Notes: generated by a model not told the origin, from the letters alone. DNA of 64,000 nucleotides from an uncultured Pelagibacteraceae bacterium (GCA_902580335.1 CACHKE010000003.1:1-64000), one strand, 5' to 3'. Shown: positions 51,136 through 61,986, counted from the first letter of the stretch. Numbers and translations: made by a program.

Positions 51136-53283
51136 CTTTTTTTTTAATCGATTTAAATGTAGTAATGGCTCTGTGTATCCTGAGGGTTGATCTTTTCCCT
51201 TAAAAATAAGTTCACATGCAGTTTGAAATGCTATGGATCTATCATAATCAGAACTCATTTTAATATAATTTTGATCATTCTCATTTTGTTTGTCTACAAT
51301 TTTTGCCATTTCTTTCATTATTTCTATAACTTGCATTTTTGTTGTGACACCGTGATGTATCCAGTTTGCAATATGTTGAGAAGAAATTCTTAAGGTTGCT
51401 CTATCTTCCATTAAGCCAATATTATTTATGTCTGGTACTTTGGAGCAGCCTATACCTTGATCAATCCATCTTACGACGTAACCAAGTAATGTCTGAGCAG
51501 AATTTGAGATTTCTTTATTGATTTCTTCAACTGACCAATTCGGTCTATCTGCGATAGGAATAGTGAGTAAATCATCAATTTTAGCCTTGTTTCTTTTTAA
51601 CAACTTTTTTTGAACATCAAAAATATTTATCTCGTGATAGTGTAAAGCATGAATAGCTGCTGCAGTTGGAGATGGAACCCAAGCACAATTTGCTCCCGCT
51701 TTAAGATGACTAGTTTTTTGATCTAACATGTCTTTCATCTTATCAGGCATAGCCCACATTCCCTTACCGATTTGAGCTTTACCTGAAAAGCCACAAGCCA
51801 AACCTATGTCAACATTGTTATTTTCATAAGCCTCGATCCATTTTGAGGATTTCATATCACCTTTTTTAATCATTGGTCCTGCCTCCATTGATGTATGCAT
51901 TTCATCACCTGTACGATCTAGGAAACCCGTGTTTATAAAGAAAACTCTGTGTTTTAAGGTTCTAATACACTCTTTAAGATTTGATGAAGTTCTTCTCTCT
52001 TCATCCATAATTCCAATTTTACATGTGTATTTTTTTAAATTTAATACCTCTTCAACTTTAGTAAAAATTTCATTTGTAAATGCTGTTTCGTCTGGACCAT
52101 GCATCTTTGGTTTTACAATATATATTGAACCAGTTCTTGAATTTCCCCTTTTTTTTATATCATGAAGAGCTGCTGCAGTTGTTATGAAAGCATCCATCAA
52201 TCCCTCTGGAATTTCACTTCCATTTTTCAATATTATTGAGGGATTAGCCATCAAATGACCAACATTCCTAATTAATAAAAGACTTCTACCATGCAATTTT
52301 AATCCTTTTCCTTCTTTTGAAATATAACTTCTGTTTGGATTAAGTTTTCTTTCAAGTGTTTTTCCCTCTTTCTCAAATCTTGTTACGAGATCTCCTTTCA
52401 TTAATCCAAGCCAATTTCTATAACAAATCACTTTATCTTGAGCATCTACTGCTGCAACACTGTCTTCATTATCGCATATTGTAGATACTGCAGATTCTAG
52501 TATTATGTCACTTATGCCTGCATGATCCTGTTGAGCACTAAAAGCTCTTGGATTTTTTAATATTTCAATATGTAGATTATTATTTTTTAATATAATTGCT
52601 GAAGGGTTATCTTTCTCACCTCGATGACCAACGAATTTATTTTCATCTTTTAGAGTTGTTACATCAACACCTTTTAACACTTTTAATTCTTTATTTTGTA
52701 TTGCTATTCCTGTTATTTTTCTCCAGCTAAAATCTTTTAAAGTAAAATATTTATCTAAAAAGTCTCTACCGTACTTAATTACAATCTCTCCTCGTTCTGG
52801 ATCATATCTTTCCGAGGTACTATCCTCAGATTCTTCAATCACATCCGTTCCATACAAACTATCGTATAAACTCATCCATCTTGCGTTAGCAGCGTTCAAA
52901 GCATATCGTGCATTCATAATTGGTACAACTAATTGAGGCCCAGCTATTGTGGCAATCTCCTCATCAATATTACTTGTTTCAATATTAAAATCTTGACCTT
53001 CTTCTTTTAAGTAACCAATTTCTTTTAAAAATTTTTTATATTCTTTAATTTGAATATCTTTTCCTTTGTTATCAATATGCCATTTATCAATTTTTTTTTG
53101 CAGTGTTTCTCTAAAATCAATTAGTTCTTTATTTTTAGGAGCTAGTTCATGAACCGCTTTGTCAAAATCTTTCCAAAATTTTTCAGCAGAAATATCAGTG
53201 CCATTAAGCAACTCATTATTAACAAAAAGTAATAACTCCTCTGATACTTTAAGTCTATTTACAGAATGATATTTTAATGTCAT
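51127..53283 (-). CDS. glcB: Malate synthase G
   Basis: GlcB condenses glyoxylate and acetyl-CoA to malate. The 718-aa length and the motifs YIVKPKMHGPDET, FINTGFLDRTGDEMHTSMEAG, and the ANCAWVPSPTAAAIHALHYHE segment identify isoform G. In Ca. Pelagibacter ubique this gene is described as controlled by a glycine riboswitch; only 98 nt separate it here from accA, and no glycine aptamer can be seen in them. Confidence 0.96.
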   Translation of the reverse strand: MTLKYHSVNRLKVSEELLLFVNNELLNGTDISAEKFWKDFDKAVHELAPKNKELIDFRETLQKKIDKWHIDNKGKDIQIKEYKKFLKEIGYLKEEGQDFNIETSNIDEEIATIAGPQLVVPIMNARYALNAANARWMSLYDSLYGTDVIEESEDSTSERYDPERGEIVIKYGRDFLDKYFTLKDFSWRKITGIAIQNKELKVLKGVDVTTLKDENKFVGHRGEKDNPSAIILKNNNLHIEILKNPRAFSAQQDHAGISDIILESAVSTICDNEDSVAAVDAQDKVICYRNWLGLMKGDLVTRFEKEGKTLERKLNPNRSYISKEGKGLKLHGRSLLLIRNVGHLMANPSIILKNGSEIPEGLMDAFITTAAALHDIKKRGNSRTGSIYIVKPKMHGPDETAFTNEIFTKVEEVLNLKKYTCKIGIMDEERRTSSNLKECIRTLKHRVFFINTGFLDRTGDEMHTSMEAGPMIKKGDMKSSKWIEAYENNNVDIGLACGFSGKAQIGKGMWAMPDKMKDMLDQKTSHLKAGANCAWVPSPTAAAIHALHYHEINIFDVQKKLLKRNKAKIDDLLTIPIADRPNWSVEEINKEISNSAQTLLGYVVRWIDQGIGCSKVPDINNIGLMEDRATLRISSQHIANWIHHGVTTKMQVIEIMKEMAKIVDKQNENDQNYIKMSSDYDRSIAFQTACELIFKGKDQPSGYTEPLLHLNRLKKKSA

Positions 53284-53381
53284 TGGGGAATGTTTAAACT
53301 CTAGCTTATTTATGTCAATTATATAATAGTATCATAGACATTTTATTGTCATTTTTCTTATATAAGTATAATTATGTTAAA

Positions 53382-54479
53382 ATGAAGAATTATTTAAATT
53401 TTGAAACAGATATCAAAAATCTTGAAAATGAATTAGAGAAATTAAAAGATCCTTTTAATCAAGAAGGTTTGTCAGAAGTTGATACAAAAAAAATTTCTAA
53501 AACCCAGGAAGAAATAGATGAAAAGCTTAGAAACATTTATGAGAATTTAGATCCCTGGCAAATTACATTAGTTGCAAGGCACGAGGATAGACCTAAATCA
53601 AAGTTTTTTATTGATAATTTGTTTGAGGATTTTATCTCATTAGAGGGTGACAGATATTATGGAGAAGACAAATCCGTTATTACTGGTTTTGCAAAATTTA
53701 ATGGCCGATCAGTGTTAGTTATTGGTCAAGAGAAGGGAGAAAACTTAGAAACTAGAATTGAGAGAAACTTTGGTATGATGAGACCAGAGGGTTATAGAAA
53801 AACTATTAGGTTAATGGTACTAGCAGATAAGTTTAATATTCCTATTATATCTTTTATAGATACCCCAGGTGCATATCCAGGGGTGGGTGCAGAGGAGAGA
53901 GGACAAGCAGAGGCAATCGCAAAGTCAATCGAGTGTTGTATGAAACTTAAGGTCCCAACTTTAGCTATAGTAATAGGTGAAGGTGGCTCAGGTGGAGCAA
54001 TAGCTCTTGCATCTTCAAATAAAGTTTTAATGCTTGAGAATGCAATTTATTCTGTAATATCACCTGAGGGATGTGCAACGATATTGTGGAGAGATCCAAA
54101 AAAAATGCTCGATGCTGCAAAAGCAATGAAACTGTCTGCTAAAGACTTATTAGAACTAAATATTATTGATGAAATAATTCCAGAACCTTTAGGTGGTGCT
54201 CATAGAGACAGAGATTTGATCCTTAGAAATATAAGGAGTTCTATTTCTAAAAATTTAGATTTTTTTGATACTTTAACGTCTGAAGAAATTCTTAATCATA
54301 GAAAAGATAAGTTCTTAAAAATTGGAAGAAGCAAAGGATTTGTATCTAGTTCTGAAAGTCTAAGCGTAATTCAAACTCCTGGATTAGATTTTAAAGAAAT
54401 AATTAAATCTAAAAAAAATATTGCAATTGCTGTAGCAACATTAGTTTTTGTAGCTGCACTGGCTTTATTTATTCTATAG
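53382..54479 (+). CDS. accA: Acetyl-CoA carboxylase carboxyltransferase subunit alpha with C-terminal membrane tail
   Basis: AccA pairs with AccD (31719) for malonyl-CoA synthesis. The first ~318 of 365 aa are standard: NYLNFETDIKNLENELEKL, RPEGYRKTIRLM, FIDTPGAYPGVGAEERGQ, GEGGSGGAIA. Unusually, about 47 extra residues follow the normal end, finishing in a hydrophobic helix (IAIAVATLVFVAALALFIL). The start at 53382 matches family N-termini; the frame extends 12 codons further upstream. The ATG has no Shine-Dalgarno and lies only a few nt past a TATAAT, so the mRNA may be leaderless. Confidence 0.93.
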   Translation: MKNYLNFETDIKNLENELEKLKDPFNQEGLSEVDTKKISKTQEEIDEKLRNIYENLDPWQITLVARHEDRPKSKFFIDNLFEDFISLEGDRYYGEDKSVITGFAKFNGRSVLVIGQEKGENLETRIERNFGMMRPEGYRKTIRLMVLADKFNIPIISFIDTPGAYPGVGAEERGQAEAIAKSIECCMKLKVPTLAIVIGEGGSGGAIALASSNKVLMLENAIYSVISPEGCATILWRDPKKMLDAAKAMKLSAKDLLELNIIDEIIPEPLGGAHRDRDLILRNIRSSISKNLDFFDTLTSEEILNHRKDKFLKIGRSKGFVSSSESLSVIQTPGLDFKEIIKSKKNIAIAVATLVFVAALALFIL

Positions 54480-57017
54480 AGCTCCACAGCATTTCTTGAA
54501 TTTTTTACCAGATCCACATGGACAAGGATCATTTCTACTTGTTTTCTTTCCAAGGTTTTTAAATTTTTCTTTTAATTGTCTCTGGTTTATTTTTTCGGTT
54601 GGTTCATTGTAAACCTTAAGATTCATCAAAATTTTCACGTAATCTAGTTTTAATTTGTCTAGTAAATTAGAGAATAAATCAAATGCTTCTTTTTTATATT
54701 CTATAAGAGGATCCCTTTGTCCATATGATCTAAGACCCACAACCTGTCTTAATTGCTCTAGGTATTGGATGTGTGATTTCCAATTGAAATCAATAGATTG
54801 TAAAAGAATTCTTTTTTCTATTTCTTTTGATTGATTTTCCCCAAGAATTTTAGATCTTTCTTCTCTAGCAAATTTGAATTTTTCAAAAATTTTTTCTCTT
54901 AGTTTTGTGTCACTATAAGACATTAATTCATTATATTCATCATCGTTTAGACTTTTTCCAAAAATAGTCTTTAACCTATTGCTTAACTCATTATTTTTAG
55001 GATCTGATAACTTTTGAATTTTAAGTCTTATTAAGTTGTCAACTATTTCTGATAAAAAACTATCTGAATAATCAAAAATTTTTTCACTATCCATAGCATC
55101 TTTTCTTTGAGAAAATATCACTTGCCTTTGATCATTTAGAACATTGTCGAACTTTATAAGAGTTTTTCTAATATCAAAATTTCGTGCCTCAACTTTTTGT
55201 TGTGCTCTCTCTAGGGCCTTATTTATCCAGGGATGATCAATACTTTCACCATCTTTGAGACCAAGTTTTTGAAGAATATTGTTCATTGATTCAGATCCAA
55301 AAATTCTCATTAGATCATCCTCTAAACTTACATAAAAAATAGAACTTCCTTCATCTCCTTGTCTGCCAGACCTTCCTCTTGCTTGATTGTCTACTCTTCT
55401 AGACTCCATTCTTTCAGTTCCAATAACAAATAAACCACCTATGGATTTAATATAATCCTTGTTTTCTTTGAGTTGATCGTCCTCAATTGATCCCTTTTTT
55501 CCACCTAGCTGAATATCTACACCTCTTCCAGAAATACTTGTTGTAATTATCACTGATTTAGCTTTACCAGCATTAGCTATAATTTCTGCTTCATTTTCAT
55601 GATTCTTAGCATTTAAAACGATGTGATTAATTTTTTCCTGCGTAAGAAGTTTGGAATATATTTCAGATTTGCTCACACTGGATGTGAAAATTAAAAGAGG
55701 CTGACTGTTTTCGTGACACTCTTTTATTTTTTTAATGATTGCATTATTTTTTTCTGCCTCTGTTCGAAAAATTTGGTCATTAAAATCTTTTCTGATCATC
55801 TTTTTGTTAGTTGGAATTACAATTACATTCAGATTATAGATTTCAAAAAACTCCTCAGATTCTGTAGCAGCTGTGCCTGTACACCCTGAGATTTTTTTAT
55901 AAAGTTTAAAATAATTTTGGTAAGTGATAGACGCTAGAGTTTGATTTTCAGCCTGTATCTCAATTTTTTCCTTAGCCTCAATAGCTTGGTGGAGACCATC
56001 ACCGAATCTTCTGCCCTCTAATATTCGGCCAGTTAACTCATCTACAATCTTTATGCTGTTATCTTTAACAAGGTAATCTTTATCTTTCTTAAATAGATGA
56101 TTTGCTTTTAAAGCTTGATTAACAAAATGAACTAAATCAAGATTTTCTGGGTCATAAAAATTATTATTTTTTAAAACTCCTGCATTAGAAAATAAACTTT
56201 CAATATGATTAATGCCTTCATTGGTTAATAAAATATTCCTATCTTTTTCATCGACCTCAAAATCATTTTTATTCAGAAGTTTTATTACTTTGTCTACCGC
56301 AACATATTGATTAGTTTTATCTTCTGCAGCCCCTGAAATTACTAAAGGGGTTCTTGCCTCATCAATTAGACACGAGTCTATTTCATCAACTATAGCAAAA
56401 TAGTGTCCTCTTTGAACCATTTCTTCTTTTAAATATTTCATGTTATCTCGAAGATAATCAAATCCTAATTCACTGTTTGTTGCGTAAGTAACATCGCAAT
56501 CATAATTTTTCTTTCTTTCTTCATCGTTTTGATCATTATTTATATAACCAGACGTTAACCCTAAAAAACTGAAAATTTTACCCATCTCTAAAGAGTCTCT
56601 TTTCGCCAAATAATCATTTACTGTCACAATATGAACTCCTTTTTCCTCCAAAGCATTTAAATATGCTGCCAAAGCAATTGTAAGAGTTTTACCTTCTCCA
56701 GTTCTCATTTCTGCTATTTTATTTTCATGCAGAACAACTCCGCCTACCATTTGAACATCGAAATGCCTCTCACCTCTTGATCTTAAAGAGGCTTCCCTTA
56801 CTAGGGCGAAAGCTTCAGGTAGAATTTTGTCATAAGAAGTTCCTTTTTTAATTTCCTCTTTTAATTTGATGGTTTTCTCAGGAAACTCTTTATCATTAAG
56901 TTTTTTTATATTTTCCTCTAGTAGATTGATTTGGTCTACTATTTTGCCAATCCTATCCAGTTCTTTTTTATTGCCAGATTTAATAAATTTAGAAATAAAG
57001 TTTAGAGGATTTAACAT
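54474..57017 (-). CDS. secA: Preprotein translocase ATPase SecA
   Basis: The 847-aa SecA drives export through SecYEG. It has the DEAD motor (MRTGEGKTL, IVDEIDSCLIDEARTPL), the second motor domain (SGRGVDIQLGG, RMESRRVDNQARGRSGRQGD), the helical scaffold/wing, and a C-terminal SEC-C zinc motif (NDPCPCGSGKKFKKCC) that binds SecB and ribosomes. Its 3' end overlaps accA by 6 nt. It is divergent from argJ. Confidence 0.96.
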   Translation of the reverse strand: MLNPLNFISKFIKSGNKKELDRIGKIVDQINLLEENIKKLNDKEFPEKTIKLKEEIKKGTSYDKILPEAFALVREASLRSRGERHFDVQMVGGVVLHENKIAEMRTGEGKTLTIALAAYLNALEEKGVHIVTVNDYLAKRDSLEMGKIFSFLGLTSGYINNDQNDEERKKNYDCDVTYATNSELGFDYLRDNMKYLKEEMVQRGHYFAIVDEIDSCLIDEARTPLVISGAAEDKTNQYVAVDKVIKLLNKNDFEVDEKDRNILLTNEGINHIESLFSNAGVLKNNNFYDPENLDLVHFVNQALKANHLFKKDKDYLVKDNSIKIVDELTGRILEGRRFGDGLHQAIEAKEKIEIQAENQTLASITYQNYFKLYKKISGCTGTAATESEEFFEIYNLNVIVIPTNKKMIRKDFNDQIFRTEAEKNNAIIKKIKECHENSQPLLIFTSSVSKSEIYSKLLTQEKINHIVLNAKNHENEAEIIANAGKAKSVIITTSISGRGVDIQLGGKKGSIEDDQLKENKDYIKSIGGLFVIGTERMESRRVDNQARGRSGRQGDEGSSIFYVSLEDDLMRIFGSESMNNILQKLGLKDGESIDHPWINKALERAQQKVEARNFDIRKTLIKFDNVLNDQRQVIFSQRKDAMDSEKIFDYSDSFLSEIVDNLIRLKIQKLSDPKNNELSNRLKTIFGKSLNDDEYNELMSYSDTKLREKIFEKFKFAREERSKILGENQSKEIEKRILLQSIDFNWKSHIQYLEQLRQVVGLRSYGQRDPLIEYKKEAFDLFSNLLDKLKLDYVKILMNLKVYNEPTEKINQRQLKEKFKNLGKKTSRNDPCPCGSGKKFKKCCGAL

Positions 57018-57082
57018 TAGTTTTTGATATATATTTTAATTACAACTTTTAATATAGTGATTTAATTAAAATTTTAAATATC

Positions 57083-58384
57083 ATGGGAATCAATTTATCA
57101 AATTTTTTAACCTCAAAAACACACGATCGAAAAATGGGGCAATATCAAGACCTTGATCACCTAGACGGTTTAGCAGTGTCTTCAGTTAGTGCTAATTTAT
57201 ATAATTCTAAAAGGGATGATCTTGCAATGTTCTATTTTCGTGACGGTGCAAATTTTGCATCACTTTATACCCAGTCTAAAATTTTGTCAGAAAATATTAA
57301 ATGGAATTTGAGTCAAAAAACTCAAAAAATTTTTTCCTTAATTGTAAATACAAGAAATGCAAACTCATTCACAGGTGAGCATGGTTACAAAAGCATGCAA
57401 CATCTAGCTGATTTAATTTCAAAACAATTAACGGAAAAACAAAAAGAAGATGAAGATGACCCAAAAATAATTAAACCAAAAAATCTTATTTTTGGATGCA
57501 CTGGAACAATAGGGGAAAAATTTCCTGAAGAGAAAATTAAGTTTAAAATTCCAGAATTAATTCAAAATATTAAATATACCCAAAACAAATATATTTGGAT
57601 GAAGGTTGCTTTAGCAATAATGACGACTGATACACAGCCAAAATTAGCAATGGAAGAATGCAAAATTGGAAATACAAATGTAAAGATTTATGGAATAGCA
57701 AAAGGCTCAGGTATGATACAACCAAATATGGCAACTACATTAGCCTATATCTTTACTGATGCCGATATTTCTAATGATGTATTAAAAAAATTACTTAAGA
57801 AAAATATTGAGAATACCTTTAATGCAATTTCATGTGATGGCGATACTAGTACAAATGACATGATATCAATTTTCTCCACTGGTAAAGCAAAAAATACCTT
57901 AATAAAAACAATTAATGATAAAAAGATCAAATCATTTGATGAAGCCCTGAACAATTTATTGTTAAATTTAGCAAAAAGAGTAGTGGCTGATGGAGAGGGA
58001 GCTTCAAAATTTGTAACAATAAATGTGCTAAATTCAAAAACCGAGCAAGATGCAAAAAAAATTGCTTTTTCTATTGCTAACTCTCCATTAGTAAAAACTG
58101 CAATAGCAGGCGAGGATCCAAATTGGGGTAGAATAATTATGGCAATCGGAAAATCTGATGTAGATATAAATTTAAATAAATTATCAATTAAATTTGGTGA
58201 TTTGTTAATTGTAAATAAGGGAAAAATTCACAATCAGTATAATGAGAATGAAGCAGCAAAATATATGAGGGGCTTAGACATTAATCTTAGTGTTGACATT
58301 GGAAACGGAAAAAAAAGTTTTACAGTATTTACTATGGATTTGACCAATGAATATATCAAGATTAATTCAGACTACAGAAGTTAG
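57083..58384 (+). CDS. argJ: Glutamate N-acetyltransferase/amino-acid acetyltransferase
   Basis: ArgJ recycles the acetyl group from acetylornithine to glutamate, allowing a cyclic arginine pathway. The 433-aa precursor contains the autocleavage site in GMIQPNMATTLAY, where the Thr after Ala becomes the nucleophile of the beta chain. Other family segments are TRNANSFTGEHGY, FGCTGTIGE and EDPNWGRIIMAIGKS. With argB, argD and argF in the window the pathway is well covered. Confidence 0.94.
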   Translation: MGINLSNFLTSKTHDRKMGQYQDLDHLDGLAVSSVSANLYNSKRDDLAMFYFRDGANFASLYTQSKILSENIKWNLSQKTQKIFSLIVNTRNANSFTGEHGYKSMQHLADLISKQLTEKQKEDEDDPKIIKPKNLIFGCTGTIGEKFPEEKIKFKIPELIQNIKYTQNKYIWMKVALAIMTTDTQPKLAMEECKIGNTNVKIYGIAKGSGMIQPNMATTLAYIFTDADISNDVLKKLLKKNIENTFNAISCDGDTSTNDMISIFSTGKAKNTLIKTINDKKIKSFDEALNNLLLNLAKRVVADGEGASKFVTINVLNSKTEQDAKKIAFSIANSPLVKTAIAGEDPNWGRIIMAIGKSDVDINLNKLSIKFGDLLIVNKGKIHNQYNENEAAKYMRGLDINLSVDIGNGKKSFTVFTMDLTNEYIKINSDYRS

Positions 58385-58424
58385 CTATGTTGAAATTTTG
58401 TACAATAGTAATTATATAATCAAC

Positions 58425-58856
58425 ATGATCAAATATAATTTGTTATGTAAAAAATGTAAACTAACGTTTGATAGCTGGTTTGCGTCTTCAAAAGAATATG
58501 ACAAGCTCAAAAAGAAAAAGTTGATCAATTGTCATAGCTGCGGATCTATAAAAGTAGAAAAAAATTTAATGGCACCAAAATTAATAAGTAAAAATTTTGG
58601 ACAAAAAAATGAAAAAAAAGACTTAATTAAATATCAAAAAATTAAAAAAACAATCCATGAATATCAAAAATTTATTAAGAGTAACTTTGATTATGTTGGT
58701 GAAAATTTTGCTTATGAGGCGAGGTCTATACATTATAATAATAAGAAAAAAAACAAAGGTATCTATGGAACTGCATCAAAAAAGGATTTAAAAGAACTTA
58801 GAGAAGAGGGCATAGATGCTCAAATAGTTCCGTGGTTTGAGAATAAAAACAATTAA
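58425..58856 (+). CDS. DUF1178 family protein
   Basis: Starting at 58425 (MIKYNLLCKKCKLTFDSWFA), the 143-aa protein has the DUF1178 zinc-finger-like N-terminus: CKKC, then a CHSC knuckle about 35 residues later. It ends with a conserved GIDAQIVPW segment. The family is widespread in alphaproteobacteria and uncharacterised. The frame continues 26 codons upstream into argJ, which is not favoured. It converges with ubiG (4-nt overlap). Confidence 0.85.
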   Translation: MIKYNLLCKKCKLTFDSWFASSKEYDKLKKKKLINCHSCGSIKVEKNLMAPKLISKNFGQKNEKKDLIKYQKIKKTIHEYQKFIKSNFDYVGENFAYEARSIHYNNKKKNKGIYGTASKKDLKELREEGIDAQIVPWFENKNN

Positions 58857-59581
58857 TTTTTGATAAATTTAGCAATATAATTTACTGATTTATCATTACC
58901 TACACTCCATTTGTTTTTTATTAAATTAAAATTCATTCCATCTATACTATCAAGCTCAAGACCATTTTTTTCAAGTATTGAAATTAAATCCTCAGGTTTT
59001 AAAAATTTTTCCCATTCATGTGTTCCTATTGGAAGCCAACGCAATATATATTCAGCTCCTACAATTGCAAAAATATAAGATTTTAATGTTTTATTTAGGG
59101 TTGCAACAAACATAATCCCATTTTTTTTTAATAGTTTACTGCATGACTTTAAAAAAAAATTCACGTCCTCAACATGTTCTACAATTTCCATATTTAAAAT
59201 AACGTCAAATTTATCGATTGTATTAAATTTCTCAGGTGATGAGCAGAAATAATCTATTTGAAGATTATTTTTTTTTGAATGAAGTTTTGCTACTTTTATA
59301 TTCTTTTCAGATGCATCAATACCAGTAACCTTAGCACCCAACTTACACATAGGCTCTGATAACAAACCTCCACCACATCCGATATCTAGAATTTTGATAT
59401 TTTTAAGAGGAATCTTAGTATTATCGAGTTTGAATGTTTTAATAATATTTTTTTTAATGTATGAAATTCTAATTGGGTTAAATTTATGTAATGGTTTAAA
59501 TTTACCCTCTGGATTCCACCATTCCTCAGCAATTTTAGAAAATTTTTCTATTTCTTTTTTATTAATTGTGTTATTTTTCAT
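58853..59581 (-). CDS. ubiG: Ubiquinone biosynthesis O-methyltransferase
   Basis: The 242-aa SAM-dependent methyltransferase shows the UbiG N-terminus (IEKFSKIAEEWWNPEGKFKPLH), the SAM motif ILDIGCGGGLLSEPM, VTGIDAS, and NMEIVEHVEDVNFFL. UbiG performs the two O-methylations of ubiquinone. It is divergent from lysC, a pairing common in alphaproteobacteria. Confidence 0.94.
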   Translation of the reverse strand: MKNNTINKKEIEKFSKIAEEWWNPEGKFKPLHKFNPIRISYIKKNIIKTFKLDNTKIPLKNIKILDIGCGGGLLSEPMCKLGAKVTGIDASEKNIKVAKLHSKKNNLQIDYFCSSPEKFNTIDKFDVILNMEIVEHVEDVNFFLKSCSKLLKKNGIMFVATLNKTLKSYIFAIVGAEYILRWLPIGTHEWEKFLKPEDLISILEKNGLELDSIDGMNFNLIKNKWSVGNDKSVNYIAKFIKN

Positions 59582-59647
59582 TAGTTAGTTGACTTTATAT
59601 TCAACATGTATTTATTCAATATTTTTTAAATTAAAAAACATTCTATC

Positions 59648-60868
59648 ATGAAAATCGTAGTATTAAAATTTGGAGGTACATCAGTTGGCACTATAAAAAA
59701 GATAAAAAGAGTAGCTAAAATAATTATTGATTACAAAAAAAAGAACTACAAGGTCATTGTGGTTTCATCAGCTATGAGTGGTGTGACAAATGAGTTAATA
59801 AAAAAATCTTTTGAAATAAGTGATAGTTTTTCAGAATCAGAACATGATGTTTTGGTTTCTTCAGGTGAGCAAGTTGCGTGTTCCTTAATAGCTGGACGAT
59901 TAATTCATGAAGGATATGAATCTAGATCTTGGTTATCTTGGCAAGTTCCGATTTTGACCAAAGGGAAATATAAAAATTCAAGAATAAATAAAATTAATAA
60001 AAAAAATATCTTAAAATATTTAAAAAAAGGCGGCATACCAGTAGTCACTGGGTTTCAGGGACTAAATGATGAAAATAGAATAACGACTATAGGAAGGGGC
60101 GGATCCGATGCAAGTGCAATTATGCTCGCAAAGTTCTTCAAAGCAGAGAGATGTATAATTTATACTGATGTAGAAGGAGTATACACAACTGATCCTAACA
60201 AATTGAAAAATGCAAAAAAGATCAAAGTCATTTCGTACGAAGAAATGTTGGAGATGGCATCACTTGGTGCAAAAGTCATGCAACCAGTTTCAATACAAGA
60301 TGCACGATTAAATAGAATTGATATTGAGGTAAAATCATCTTTTTTCAAAAAGTCAGGAACAGTTATTACTAAAAGATCCAATATTGTTAATAATAAAATT
60401 GTTACCGGAATTTCCTCAACTCAAAATGACTCAAAAGTTTCTTTGATAGGTGTTAAGGATAAACCAGGAGTTGCTGCTGCGATTTTTAAACCATTATCTA
60501 AAAATTTAATAAATGTTGATATGGTTGTTCAAAATATTTCTGCTAATGGTAAAGAAACAGACTTAACATTTACAATTAAAACAGATGACTTGAATAAAAC
60601 AAAAAAAATTATTCAACAAAATAAAACTATTAATTATAGAAAATTACTTTTTGAGAAAGGTGTTTCAAAGATTTCGGTAATTGGAGTTGGTATGATTACA
60701 ACGCCTGGTGTAACTTTTAGAATGTTTCAATCATTGGCAAATAAAAAAATTAACATCAAAGTAATCTCAACATCTGAGATTAAAATTTCAGTTTTGATTG
60801 ACAAAAAAAACACACAAAAAGCTTTGATTGCGCTTCATAAAGAATTTAAACTAGATCAAAAAAAATGA
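59648..60868 (+). CDS. lysC: Aspartate kinase
   Basis: LysC phosphorylates aspartate, feeding lysine/DAP, threonine and methionine synthesis. The 406-aa enzyme has [38 protein letters not shown], and two C-terminal ACT domains ([26 protein letters not shown]) for feedback control. It overlaps ispG by 4 nt. dapD and dapE, downstream steps, are at the left of the window. Confidence 0.95.
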   Translation: MKIVVLKFGGTSVGTIKKIKRVAKIIIDYKKKNYKVIVVSSAMSGVTNELIKKSFEISDSFSESEHDVLVSSGEQVACSLIAGRLIHEGYESRSWLSWQVPILTKGKYKNSRINKINKKNILKYLKKGGIPVVTGFQGLNDENRITTIGRGGSDASAIMLAKFFKAERCIIYTDVEGVYTTDPNKLKNAKKIKVISYEEMLEMASLGAKVMQPVSIQDARLNRIDIEVKSSFFKKSGTVITKRSNIVNNKIVTGISSTQNDSKVSLIGVKDKPGVAAAIFKPLSKNLINVDMVVQNISANGKETDLTFTIKTDDLNKTKKIIQQNKTINYRKLLFEKGVSKISVIGVGMITTPGVTFRMFQSLANKKINIKVISTSEIKISVLIDKKNTQKALIALHKEFKLDQKK

Positions 60869-61986
60869 GCATCAGACCATTTAGAGATATAATCAGACCA
60901 TTTAGAGATATAAAAAGAAGAAAAACGAGAGAGATTCATGTTGGTCAAGTAAAAGTTGGTGCAGACAATCCAATATCTGTTCAGTCAATGACTAATACGC
61001 CTACAACCGATACAAAAGCTACAATCAAACAAATAAATGAAATTACTGCGGAGGGAGCTGATATTGTCAGAGTTTCTTGTCCTGACGAGTCCTCGACTAA
61101 GGCCTTAAAAGAAATAATAAAACATGTTGACGTACCTATAGTTGCTGATATTCATTTTCATTATAAGAGGGCAATTGAAGCTGCAAAAAATGGTGCTAGC
61201 TGTTTAAGAATAAATCCTGGAAATATTGGAAATATAAGTAAAATCAAAGATGTTGTTAAAGCAGCTAGAGACTTTAATTGTTCAATCAGAGTAGGTGTAA
61301 ATGCTGGATCTTTGGAAAAAGATATTTTAGAAAAATATAAAGAACCTTGCCCAGAAGCTTTGGTTGAAAGCGCTCTAAGAAATATAAAAATTCTTGAAGA
61401 TGAAGATTTTTTTAATTTAAAAGTAAGTGTGAAATCATCAGATGTTTTTTTATCAATAGAAGCTTATCGACAGTTATCAAAATCTATAGATTATCCACTA
61501 CATTTAGGAATTACTGAAGCCGGGGGCTTTATTCCTGGGAGTATAAAATCATCAATTGGCCTTGGCACATTACTTTTAGATGGTATAGGTGACACAATTA
61601 GAATTTCTCTATCTGATAATCCTGTCAAAGAAGTTAAAATTGGAAATGAGATATTAAAATCTCTTAACTTAAGAGAAAGAGGAGTAAAAATCATTTCTTG
61701 CCCTTCCTGTGCAAGACAGGGTTTCCAGGTAATTGAAACTGTGAAACTTTTGGAGGAAAAACTTTCTCATATTAAAACTCCAATAACTCTCTCTGTTATA
61801 GGCTGTGTGGTTAATGGCCCGGGAGAAGCGGCTTTAACCGATGTAGGAATAACTGGCGGCCAAAAGGGCAATAACATGCTCTATTTGTCTGGAATGCAGT
61901 CTGAAAAAGTTTTGACTAAAGATATGATTAAAAAAGTTGTTAGTGAAGTTGAAAAAAAAGCATCTAAAATAAATAAATTAAAATGA
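60865..61986 (+). CDS. ispG: (E)-4-hydroxy-3-methylbut-2-enyl-diphosphate synthase
   Basis: IspG is the [4Fe-4S] enzyme making HMBPP in the MEP isoprenoid pathway. The 373-aa protein has [27 protein letters not shown] and the cluster-binding cysteines in CPSCARQGF and [12 protein letters not shown]. Its first 16 residues carry an in-frame duplication (IRPFRDI twice) encoded by a 21-bp tandem repeat. It overlaps lysC and prfA by 4 nt. Confidence 0.95.
   Translation: MSIRPFRDIIRPFRDIKRRKTREIHVGQVKVGADNPISVQSMTNTPTTDTKATIKQINEITAEGADIVRVSCPDESSTKALKEIIKHVDVPIVADIHFHYKRAIEAAKNGASCLRINPGNIGNISKIKDVVKAARDFNCSIRVGVNAGSLEKDILEKYKEPCPEALVESALRNIKILEDEDFFNLKVSVKSSDVFLSIEAYRQLSKSIDYPLHLGITEAGGFIPGSIKSSIGLGTLLLDGIGDTIRISLSDNPVKEVKIGNEILKSLNLRERGVKIISCPSCARQGFQVIETVKLLEEKLSHIKTPITLSVIGCVVNGPGEAALTDVGITGGQKGNNMLYLSGMQSEKVLTKDMIKKVVSEVEKKASKINKLK
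60871..60912 (+). repeat. Perfect 21-bp tandem duplication in the ispG 5' coding region
   Basis: The unit at 60871-60891 (starting ATCAGACCATTTAGAG) is repeated exactly at 60892-60912. Being a multiple of three, it inserts seven residues and keeps the frame. The perfect identity suggests a recent event. Confidence 0.9.
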
